DNA from: an uncultured Blautia sp.
GTDB lineage: Bacteria > Bacillota > Clostridia > Lachnospirales > Lachnospiraceae
Assembly (NCBI GenBank): GCA_934373235.1
Contig: CAKROW010000075.1
Coordinates: 1 to 11,886, forward strand
Direction: 5' to 3'
Length of the DNA stretch: 11,886 nt
The notes under the pieces were generated by a model. It did no database searches, was not told where the DNA came from, and saw nothing but the letters and a program-made list of their open reading frames with translations. Shown piece after piece: positions 1 to 5,994 of the stretch. The position numbers and the translations under genes are program-made. Position 1 is the stretch's first letter, and each line of letters starts with the position of its first letter.

Positions 1-873
1 GTACACGGCGGACCATTTGCAAACATTGCTCATGGATGTAACTCCGTAACAGCTACAAAGATGGCTATGAAGCTTGCTGATTACGCTATCACAGAGGCTG
101 GATTCGGTGCTGACCTTGGTGCTGAGAAATTCCTCGACATCAAGTGCCGTATGGCAGGGCTTCACCCAAGCGCAGTTGTTATCGTAGCTACTGTACGTGC
201 CCTGAAATACAACGGCGGCGTTGCAAAAGCTGATCTTAACAACGAGAACCTTGAGGCTCTTGAGAAAGGTATCCCGAACCTTCTGAAGCATGTGGACAAT
301 ATCAAGAATGTTTACAAACTTCCATGTGTTGTTGCGATCAACGCCTTCCCGACAGATACTAAGGCAGAGCTTGACCTTGTTGAGGCAAAATGCAAAGAGC
401 TTGGCGTTAATGTTGCACTTTCCGAAGTATGGGCAAAAGGCGGCGAGGGCGGCCTGAAGCTTGCTGAGGAAGTTATCCGTCTTGTTGAGGAGCCGAATGA
501 CTTCACATATGCTTATGAACTTGAGGGATCTATCGAGGATAAACTGAACAACATCGTACAGAAAGTTTACGGTGGAAAGAAAGTTGTTCTTACAGCAAAT
601 GCTCAGAAACAGGCAAAACAGCTTGAGGCTCTTGGATTTGGTAACTGCCCGATCTGCGTAGCCAAGACACAGTACAGCCTGACTGATGACCAGACCAAGC
701 TTGGAGCACCGACAGATTTCGAGGTAACAGTACGTAATCTGAAGATTTCAGCAGGTGCAGGATTTATTGTTGCCCTTACCGGTGAGATCATGACTATGCC
801 AGGACTTCCTAAGGTTCCGGCTGCAACCAAGATCGATGTAGATGAGACTGGTAAGATCACAGGACTTTTCTAG
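1..873 (+). CDS. fhs: Formate-tetrahydrofolate ligase, C-terminal part (5' end outside window)
   Basis: This enzyme joins formate to tetrahydrofolate with ATP, giving 10-formyl-THF in the cytoplasm; it is the first step of the methyl branch of acetogenesis and also a route for formate use in purine synthesis. The reading frame is open from base 1, so the first internal ATG at 61 is not the start. 290 residues are visible of a family length near 556. The visible part begins in the conserved HGGPFANIAHGCNS segment, continues with the LADY-TEAGFGADLGAEKF block, and ends with the typical GEIMTMPGLPKVPAA segment close to the C-terminus, which looks intact. Codon use favours well-translated codons, as expected for an abundant enzyme. 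The next genes, fchA and folD, catalyse the next two steps, though 321 bases of unusual non-coding DNA intervene. Identification is firm from the motifs. Confidence 0.97.
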   Translation, partial: VHGGPFANIAHGCNSVTATKMAMKLADYAITEAGFGADLGAEKFLDIKCRMAGLHPSAVVIVATVRALKYNGGVAKADLNNENLEALEKGIPNLLKHVDNIKNVYKLPCVVAINAFPTDTKAELDLVEAKCKELGVNVALSEVWAKGGEGGLKLAEEVIRLVEEPNDFTYAYELEGSIEDKLNNIVQKVYGGKKVVLTANAQKQAKQLEALGFGNCPICVAKTQYSLTDDQTKLGAPTDFEVTVRNLKISAGAGFIVALTGEIMTMPGLPKVPAATKIDVDETGKITGLF

Positions 874-1194
874 GAGAAGAGTTTTTTTGAAAAGAGGAAA
901 ACCCTGAGGGGGACCATCTCTGAGTTGCGAAGCCCGAAGGTCCCCCTCAGACACCCCCTTCTTGGGCACGCGTTGGGTTTTCAGAGCTGGAATGTGATGA
1001 TGGAAACTTGGTGCTGAAGTGCCTGGGTACTGGAATCGCTGGATGGAGAATGACGCCTGGGGTTTCAGGAGGGACGCCGGCGCGCCGGGATGTTGCGCAT
1101 TGCCGGGGCTGGGCTGAACGGATGGTAAAACTATAAGGGTGTCTGGGGGATTCTTGAGTGCATGAATTTAGATTTTATAAAGGAGGAGAGTCCT
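874..1194. other. Non-coding gap between fhs and fchA, with unusual GC-rich composition
   Basis: About 320 bases without a convincing gene. It holds a T-run (888-895 region), the 12-bp inverted repeat at 904-950, a GC-rich core around 1020-1120 with the perfect palindrome CCGGCGCGCCGG at 1077-1088, and the fchA ribosome binding site at the right end. One + frame is open from 924 to about 1132 but has no start codon or ribosome binding site at its beginning. The base composition differs clearly from the flanking genes, which suggests an inserted dispersed repeat rather than a simple leader. I see no convincing promoter in it, so whether fchA is transcribed from fhs or from its own promoter is open. 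Confidence 0.6.
904..950. repeat. Perfect 12-bp inverted repeat (possible intergenic repeat or RNA hairpin)
   Basis: CTGAGGGGGACC (904-915) is exactly complementary to GGTCCCCCTCAG (939-950) with a 23-base loop. On the + strand no T-run follows, so it is not a classical terminator for fhs. On the - strand the stem is followed by a mixed T-rich stretch (GGTTTTCCTCTTTTC), and no - strand gene is there to end. It could be a dispersed palindromic element or an mRNA-stabilising/processing structure 3' of fhs. The repeat is seen directly; its function is not known. Confidence 0.7.
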
Positions 1195-1824
1195 ATGGGA
1201 TTTTCTACTAGTACTTGTACTGAATTTGTAGAGGTATTGAGTTCTAAGGCTCCGGTTCCGGGCGGCGGCGGGGCATCTGCGCTTGTGGGTGCTGTTGGTA
1301 CTGCTCTTGGAAACATGGTTGGAAGCCTTACTGTTGGTAAGAAAAAATATGCGGATGTAGAAGAGGAAATGTGGGAGCTTAAGAAAAAGTGTGACCAGCT
1401 TCAGAAAGATTTCCTTCATCTGATCGAGAGAGATGCAGAAGTTTTTGAGCCTCTTTCCAAAGCTTATGGTATGCCGAGAGAAACTGAGGAGGAAAAGGCT
1501 GAGAAGGCTCGTGTTATGGAGGCTGCTCTCAAGGAGGCCTGCTCTGTTCCTATGGAGATCATGGAGAAATGCTGCGAGGCCATTGAGCTTATTGTTGAGT
1601 TTGGTGCAAAGGGTTCCAGACTTGCTATCAGTGATGCCGGTGTTGGTGCAGCGTTCTGTAAGGCTGCTCTTAAAGGTGCAAGCCTGAACGTATATATCAA
1701 TACCAAGTCCATGACTGACCGTGCATATGCAGAAGAACTGAACAAAAAAGCTGATGCAATGCTTGAGAAATATACAAAGATTGCAGATGAGACATTTGAC
1801 AGCGTTCTTGGACGTCTGAAATAG
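1195..1824 (+). CDS. fchA: Methenyl-THF cyclohydrolase, FchA / cyclodeaminase family
   Basis: FchA belongs to the formiminotransferase-cyclodeaminase-like family, and in clostridia and acetogens it interconverts 10-formyl-THF and 5,10-methenyl-THF in the cytoplasm. The 209-residue product has the family signature PVPGGGGASALVGAVG at residues 21-36, and SDAGVGAA (146-153) followed by GASLNVYIN (161-169) in the C-terminal half. Its length is normal for the single-domain family. An in-frame ATG at 1162 would add 11 residues, but AAAGGAGGA at 1179-1187 lies 7 bases before the ATG at 1195, so that is the start. The stop is 14 bases before folD, with the folD ribosome binding site directly after the stop codon, so the two are surely cotranscribed. 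The alternative, histidine-degrading cyclodeaminase, is less likely given fhs and folD on either side. Confidence 0.94.
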   Translation: MGFSTSTCTEFVEVLSSKAPVPGGGGASALVGAVGTALGNMVGSLTVGKKKYADVEEEMWELKKKCDQLQKDFLHLIERDAEVFEPLSKAYGMPRETEEEKAEKARVMEAALKEACSVPMEIMEKCCEAIELIVEFGAKGSRLAISDAGVGAAFCKAALKGASLNVYINTKSMTDRAYAEELNKKADAMLEKYTKIADETFDSVLGRLK

Positions 1825-1838
1825 GAGGAATCATAAAA

Positions 1839-2690
1839 ATGGCAAAGCAGTTATTAGGTAAAGAGGTTACAGCCGCTCTTAATGAGAAGATCAAGGCAAA
1901 TGTTGCAGATCTTCAGGCTAAGGGCGTAAATCCTACACTTTGTATTATCCGTGTAGGCGAAAATCCAAGTGATATTTCTTATGAGAGAGGCGCAACAAAA
2001 CGCTGTGAAACACTTGGAGTTGCATGTGAGAAGATCCTTCTTCCGGAGGACGTTTCACAGGATGAGCTTCTTGCAACCATCGATAAAGTAAACAAAGATG
2101 ATAAGATCCACGGCGTTCTTCTGTTCCGTCCGCTTCCGAAGCATCTGGATCAGGCTGTGATCGAGAATGCCCTTGCACCGGAGAAAGATGTTGACTGTAT
2201 GACAGATCTTTCCATGTCCGGCGTATTCACAGGCAAGAAGATCGGATTCCCGCCATGTACACCGCAGGCATGCATGGAGATCCTGGATCATTACGGAATC
2301 GACTGCACAGGTAAAAAAGCTGTTGTGATCGGAAGAAGTCTTGTAGTTGGTAAACCGGCTGCAATGATGCTTGTTAAGAAAAATGCGACAGTTACCATCT
2401 GCCACACAAGAACCGTTGATATGCCATCCGTTGCAAAAGAGGCGGATATTGTTATCGTTGCAGCTGGCCGTGCTGGTGTTGTTGGTGCTGACTATGTCAG
2501 AGAGGGACAGACAATCATCGATGTTGGTATCAATGTAAACGCTGAGGGTAAACTTTGCGGTGATGTTGATTATGCGGCAGTTGAGCCGATCGTTGATGCG
2601 ATCACACCGGTTCCTGGCGGAGTTGGAAGTGTTACAACTTCTGTTCTTGTAGGACACGTAGTTGAAGCAGCAATGAGAAAAGCGCAGTAA
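1839..2690 (+). CDS. folD: Methylene-THF dehydrogenase FolD, probably without cyclohydrolase activity
   Basis: FolD oxidises 5,10-methylene-THF to methenyl-THF with NAD(P)+ and in most bacteria also hydrolyses the product. The 283-residue protein is full length, with PPCTP (138-142), the nucleotide-binding GRSLVVGKP (165-173), CHT (188-190) and the PVPGGVG folate loop (257-263). Against the E. coli sequence as I recall it, the segment at 48-56 reads YERGATKRC instead of YVASKRKAC: Tyr48 is kept, but the cyclohydrolase lysine is Ala52. The conserved Gln of the QLPLP motif is Phe96, in FRPLP. Asp119 of DVD is kept. In the human enzyme the equivalent lysine (Lys56) and glutamine (Gln100) are needed for cyclohydrolase, while dehydrogenase activity can survive the lysine change. 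With fchA immediately upstream, I infer a dehydrogenase-only enzyme. AGGAGG directly after the fchA stop serves the ATG. NAD versus NADP preference cannot be read safely. Confidence 0.95.
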   Translation: MAKQLLGKEVTAALNEKIKANVADLQAKGVNPTLCIIRVGENPSDISYERGATKRCETLGVACEKILLPEDVSQDELLATIDKVNKDDKIHGVLLFRPLPKHLDQAVIENALAPEKDVDCMTDLSMSGVFTGKKIGFPPCTPQACMEILDHYGIDCTGKKAVVIGRSLVVGKPAAMMLVKKNATVTICHTRTVDMPSVAKEADIVIVAAGRAGVVGADYVREGQTIIDVGINVNAEGKLCGDVDYAAVEPIVDAITPVPGGVGSVTTSVLVGHVVEAAMRKAQ

Positions 2691-2711
2691 TAAAGGATTG
2701 ATTATTGATAT

Positions 2712-3473
2712 ATGTACAGATTCCGAAATATTTTTTGTTTACGGATGATGATGCTTGCAGGCGTTCTGGTATTCGGAACGCCTGCGGGTGTTTTTGCAGA
2801 AGAAGTGGATCATTCCATGGAGGGACAGATCTCGAAGCCGCAGTCATTCGGAGAGAGTGATATAGATAGTTTTGTGGATGATTCCACAGATAATACTTAC
2901 GGATATTATACGATCATGGGGTGTACTACAGTGGATGAGGAGGATATGGTGGCGCAGTATGAGGCGCAGAATGTGGAGTATCCTTCCGGTATCCTGACAG
3001 AGGGTGGTGCACCGGATATTGATACGTTTTGCGCAATTGTGATAGAGGAAGCGGATGCGGAGGGTGTCCGTGGAGAAGTTGTATATGAGCAGGCAATGCT
3101 TGAGACCGGGTGGCTTCAGTTTCAGGGGGATGCCAGTGCCGGGCAGTTTAACTTTTCCGGGCTTGGGACTACCGGGGGTGGTGTTGCCGGGAATTCCTTT
3201 CCGGATGTCAGGACCGGGATCCGGGCGCAGGTACAGCATCTGAAGGCTTATGCGTCATCGGAAGAACTGAACCAGGCTTGTGTGGATAAACGGTTTGACT
3301 ATGTTGCCAGAGAAAGTGCGCCCTATGTGGAATGGCTTGGAATACAGGAAAACCCCTATGGTGGTGGATGGGCCGCCGGAAGGAGTTATGGATATAAGCT
3401 TAGAAGTCTTCTGGCAGATCTGAAAGACGAGGAGTATACCTGGCCGGAGAGTACGGAAACGGTGGAGAAATGA
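2712..3473 (+). CDS. Secreted glucosaminidase-domain protein (peptidoglycan hydrolase)
   Basis: A 253-residue exported protein with a signal peptide: Arg-rich start, hydrophobic core at about 13-28, and a likely signal-peptidase cut after Ala29 (GVFA|EE). Residues 31-85 are acidic and probably a linker. Residues about 100-237 resemble the glucosaminidase (FlgJ/LytD-like, Pfam Glucosaminidase) fold: EQAMLETGWLQF (126-137) holds the probable catalytic Glu131, FNFSGLG (147-152 region) corresponds to the usual N-x-FG segment, and the domain closes with a Tyr-rich SYGYKLRSLLADL stretch. Such enzymes cut N-acetylglucosaminyl bonds in cell-wall glycan outside the membrane. It starts 21 bases after folD with only AAGGA (2693-2697) some 14 bases upstream, a long spacing, so translation may be weak. 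It has no evident link to folate chemistry. The bidirectional terminator at 3525-3569 ends it. No wall-binding repeats are visible. Confidence 0.8.
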   Translation: MYRFRNIFCLRMMMLAGVLVFGTPAGVFAEEVDHSMEGQISKPQSFGESDIDSFVDDSTDNTYGYYTIMGCTTVDEEDMVAQYEAQNVEYPSGILTEGGAPDIDTFCAIVIEEADAEGVRGEVVYEQAMLETGWLQFQGDASAGQFNFSGLGTTGGGVAGNSFPDVRTGIRAQVQHLKAYASSEELNQACVDKRFDYVARESAPYVEWLGIQENPYGGGWAAGRSYGYKLRSLLADLKDEEYTWPESTETVEK

Positions 3474-3524
3474 TGACAGGCATTCATTCCACCGGATATG
3501 TAAAAACCATGAGAATCACAAAAT

Positions 3525-3569
3525 AAAAAAGATGTGCATCTGAACAAAAACAGGCGCACATCTTTTTTT
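3525..3569. terminator. Bidirectional rho-independent terminator between convergent genes
   Basis: GATGTGC (3531-3537) pairs with GCACATC (3556-3562), flanked by A6 on the left and T7 on the right, so the stem extends as A:T pairs to about 13 bp. A short CTG/CAG pairing (3540-3542 with 3551-3553) can form inside the loop. It works in both directions: for the glucosaminidase gene on + and for the hydrogenase gene on -, whose stop codon is 12 bases away. Confidence 0.92.
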
Positions 3570-3580
3570 ATAAAAAATAT

Positions 3581-5089
3581 TTAATTCAGTTCCAGATTTT
3601 CAAGTTCCTGAGATGGAATCTTAGGGTCTGAGCCATCTACATATTTCTTAAGAGCTTTGGCGGTTTTTGCGAAGCCGGCATTGGTTCCTGCACCGCCGAT
3701 GCAGCCTCCCGGACAGGCCATTCCTTCGATCATGCAGTTTTTGATCTTTCCTGCTTTGGCCAGAGTGAGGACTTTTTTGCACTCGGCGAGGCTTTCTGCG
3801 TGTTCGATATGGACGGGTACATCGGGATAATATTCTTTCATGCAGGCTTCGATTGCACCTGCTACGCCGCCTGCGATGGCATATCCTCTTCCGGCGGCTG
3901 TTGCAGCCTGGGTTTCTTCCGGGATGTCCTCGCATGCAGATGGAATGATATCTTTGGCATCGAACAATCCCCAAAGTTCTTCGAAGGTGATAACGAAATC
4001 CACATCACTTCTTACGGAATGACGCATGGCTTCCAGTTTCTTGGAGGCGCATGGTCCGATGAATACTACTTTTGCATTGGGGTGTTCTTTTTTTACAATG
4101 CGGGCAGTTGCTACCATCGGGGTCAGCTCCTGTGAGATGTTGTCGATCATAGCCGGGAAGTATTTCTTCGCCATTACAGACCATGACGGGCAGCAGGATG
4201 TAAGCAGGAACGGGAGATTGCCTGTGGCTACTTCTTTGGCATAATGATGGGCCTCGGAAATACAGCCGATGTCTGCGCCGAGTGCTACTTCATAAATATT
4301 GGAAAATCCAAGCTGAGTTAAAGCAGAGCGGAATTTACCGGGGGTTACATCTTCACCGAACTGGTTGATGTAGGCAGGTGCGACTTCTGCAATGATCTCA
4401 GTTCCCTCACGGAGGGCATGGGCAAGCTGGAATATCTGGGATTTATCAGAGATGGCTCCAAAGGGACAGCTTACCATACACATACCACAGGAAACACACT
4501 TATCCTGATTAATGGAAGCACGGCCCTGCTCATCACTTTCGATAGCCTTGACTCCGCATGCACGTTCACAGGGGCGCTCTTTATGTGCAATGGCATCGTA
4601 TGGACAGACAGATTTGCATCTTCCGCAATGGATACATTTTTCCTGATCAATAAATGATTTTCCGTCTGCCATGGAGATGGCACCCTTGGGGCAGGTCTGC
4701 ATACAGGGATGTGCAACACAGCCACGACACATATTGCTGACCTCGTATTTGTTGGATTCGCATGCAGAACATGCGGAAGGGATTACCTGCATAAGAGGCG
4801 GTTCATAATATTTCTCGTCAATATTGCTGGCTTTCAGACCGTCTGTAAGATGGACCGAACGGTTCTCCGGACGCAGGGAAAGACCCATGGCCAGACGGAC
4901 ACGTTCGCTGGCAACTGCCCTTTCACGGTAGATACTTTCACGATATCTGGCACGTTCCTCGACAATATTGTATGGAATAGATTCAATGTCATGGATTAAA
5001 GAGTCGTCCGTGGATTCAAAGCCGATCTTTGCGATTTCGGTGAAGATCTTTCGCCGGATCTGTTTAACTGGGGTATCAAGATTTCGCAT
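3581..5089 (-). CDS. [FeFe]-hydrogenase, single-subunit group B type, with multi-cluster ferredoxin-like N-terminus
   Basis: A 502-residue cytoplasmic [FeFe]-hydrogenase that should interconvert protons and H2 with ferredoxin-type electrons. The H-cluster motifs are TSCCPSW (297-303; Cys299 would be the proton-relay cysteine and Cys300 a ligand), GPCASKK (345-351, Cys347) and MIEGMACPGGCIGGAG (453-468, Cys459 and Cys463). The final motif continues as GAGTNAG rather than the GGGQP of group A enzymes, which together with the N-terminal layout suggests group B. Before the H-domain there are 16 cysteines (107-208), including CxxCxxCxxxC sets at 152-162 and 198-208. There is no [2Fe-2S] domain and no flavin partner. 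The start is the ATG at 5089, 6 bases after GGAGA; a GTG at 5137 would add 16 residues but has no ribosome binding site. It diverges from hydCBA, and maturation genes hydEFG are not in the window. Confidence 0.92.
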   Translation of the reverse strand: MRNLDTPVKQIRRKIFTEIAKIGFESTDDSLIHDIESIPYNIVEERARYRESIYRERAVASERVRLAMGLSLRPENRSVHLTDGLKASNIDEKYYEPPLMQVIPSACSACESNKYEVSNMCRGCVAHPCMQTCPKGAISMADGKSFIDQEKCIHCGRCKSVCPYDAIAHKERPCERACGVKAIESDEQGRASINQDKCVSCGMCMVSCPFGAISDKSQIFQLAHALREGTEIIAEVAPAYINQFGEDVTPGKFRSALTQLGFSNIYEVALGADIGCISEAHHYAKEVATGNLPFLLTSCCPSWSVMAKKYFPAMIDNISQELTPMVATARIVKKEHPNAKVVFIGPCASKKLEAMRHSVRSDVDFVITFEELWGLFDAKDIIPSACEDIPEETQAATAAGRGYAIAGGVAGAIEACMKEYYPDVPVHIEHAESLAECKKVLTLAKAGKIKNCMIEGMACPGGCIGGAGTNAGFAKTAKALKKYVDGSDPKIPSQELENLELN

Positions 5090-5153
5090 AATCATTCTCC
5101 TTTGTAATATATAAATTATGAGATGTTTTCCACGCACTTTTTTACAGGTTAAT

Positions 5154-5183
5154 CTTATAGTAAATGAGAAATAAAATCAACAA
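5154..5183 (-). promoter_or_regulatory. Putative promoter of the group B hydrogenase gene
   Basis: On the - strand TTGTTG (5183-5178) and TATAAG (5159-5154) are 18 bases apart, giving a predicted transcription start near 5147 and a leader of about 58 bases to the ATG at 5089. The match to the sigma-A consensus is moderate. A CAGGTTAAT box (5145-5153) sits exactly at the predicted start. Confidence 0.5.
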
Positions 5184-5353
5184 AGATCATGTTCTTTCTG
5201 GGAAACATGGTGCTGGAAACACATCAGGGATAAAAATATTGTTTATTGTTTATCAGGAATGTTAATAATTATGCGAAATATATAACAAATATAGAAAAAA
5301 CGGTAAGCCATTACAAACTTTTCAATATATTCTGAAAAAAGCGAAAAAACATC

Positions 5354-5382
5354 TTGTGAAAAATAACCATATAATGTATAAT
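5354..5382 (+). promoter_or_regulatory. Putative sigma-A promoter of hydCBA
   Basis: TTGTGA (5354-5359) and a perfect TATAAT (5377-5382) are separated by 17 bases; a second TATAAT overlaps at 5370-5375. The predicted start near 5390 leaves a leader of roughly 125 bases before hydC, containing the Rex-like site and the inverted repeat. The region is strongly AT-rich, as usual for such promoters. Confidence 0.65.
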
Positions 5383-5438
5383 AAGAAGCACAAAATAGTG
5401 CAAAATAATGATTAGCATAAAAACTGACAAAACAAATA

Positions 5439-5456
5439 ATGTTAAATCATTAACCT
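5439..5456. promoter_or_regulatory. Rex-like operator upstream of hydC
   Basis: The sequence ATGTTAA-atca-TTAACCT matches the clostridial Rex consensus TTGTTAA-N4-TTAACAA at 11 of 14 defined positions. Rex is an NADH-responsive repressor that is known to control hydrogenase and fermentation genes in Clostridia. The site lies about 60 bases before the hydC start codon, downstream of the predicted promoter, where a bound repressor would block transcription. No rex gene is in the window, so this is a sequence match only. Confidence 0.5.
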
Positions 5457-5476
5457 GCATACAAAACAACAGGTTA
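5451..5476. repeat. Inverted repeat of the CAGGTTA box
   Basis: TAACCTG (5451-5457) and CAGGTTA (5470-5476) form a perfect 7-bp inverted repeat with a 12-base spacer. The left arm overlaps the right half of the Rex-like site. The same box recurs as CAGGTTAAT at 5145-5153, at the predicted start of the divergent hydrogenase gene. It may be an operator for a dimeric regulator, or a weak hairpin in the hydC leader. Confidence 0.5.
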
Positions 5477-5514
5477 GACAGTGGAGAATTCATAAGAAAC
5501 AAGGAGGGAACCGA

Positions 5515-5994
5515 ATGTTAGACCAGTCGTATTACAGAAAGACGGATGAGATCATCGAACACTATGGCCGTAAAGCTGCATCACTGATTCCGATCATGCA
5601 GGATATTCAGGCTGAGTACAGATATCTTCCGGGAGAGCTTCTTACCTATGTTGCGGAACAGATCGGGGTAAAAGAAGCAAAAGCCTACAGTGTGGCAACT
5701 TTTTATGAGAACTTTTCCTTTGAGCCGAAGGGCAAGTATATTATCAAGGTATGTGACGGTACTGCCTGTCATGTACGTAAGTCCATGCCTGTAAAGGAAG
5801 CAATGCTGAAAGAACTTGGGCTGACTCACAAGAAGCATACTACAGATGATATGATGTTTACCGTTGAAACAGTTTCCTGTCTTGGTGCCTGCGGACTTGC
5901 ACCGACATTGACTGTAAATGATGAAGTTCACCCGAAGATGACTCCTGAGAAGGCTGTTGAGCTTTTAAATGAATTGAGAGGTGAGAGCGTATGA
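5515..5994 (+). CDS. hydC: NuoE-like [2Fe-2S] subunit of the bifurcating hydrogenase (HydC)
   Basis: The 159-residue protein is the thioredoxin-like [2Fe-2S] subunit equivalent to NuoE/HndA, which carries electrons between the flavin subunit HydB and the rest of the soluble hydrogenase complex. Cluster ligands are Cys80 and Cys85 (CDGTACH) and Cys122 and Cys126 (SCLGACG), in the family pattern. The N-terminal helical part (residues 1-65), with AYSVATFYENFSF, is typical. Length is normal. AAGGAGGG lies just before the ATG. The stop overlaps the hydB start by four bases (ATGA, 5991-5994), so translation of the two is probably coupled. It is the first gene of the hydCBA operon. The name follows the Thermotoga nomenclature, in which HydC is the small NuoE-like subunit. 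Confidence 0.93.
   Translation: MLDQSYYRKTDEIIEHYGRKAASLIPIMQDIQAEYRYLPGELLTYVAEQIGVKEAKAYSVATFYENFSFEPKGKYIIKVCDGTACHVRKSMPVKEAMLKELGLTHKKHTTDDMMFTVETVSCLGACGLAPTLTVNDEVHPKMTPEKAVELLNELRGESV

Noticed and set aside
904..950. Inverted repeat as a rho-independent terminator of fhs
   Set aside because: No T-run follows on the + strand and the 23-base loop is long for a classical terminator.
748..969. 73-codon - strand frame covering the end of fhs and the inverted repeat
   Set aside because: No ribosome binding site, overlaps a certain gene, and the N-terminal part simply translates the palindromic repeat.
924..1132. Open + frame of about 70 codons in the fhs-fchA gap
   Set aside because: No start codon or ribosome site at its beginning, and long open frames arise easily in GC-rich DNA; no protein family recognised.
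2055..2657. 200-codon - strand open frame opposite folD
   Set aside because: Shadow of folD; composition is typical of antisense translation and no family is recognisable.
5090..5137. GTG start at 5137 extending the group B hydrogenase by 16 residues
   Set aside because: No Shine-Dalgarno sequence before it, whereas AAGGAGA precedes the ATG at 5089 at good spacing.
5260..5277. Second Rex-like site (TGTTAATAATTATGC)
   Set aside because: Only the left half matches; the right half does not fit the consensus, and such AT-rich half sites are common here.
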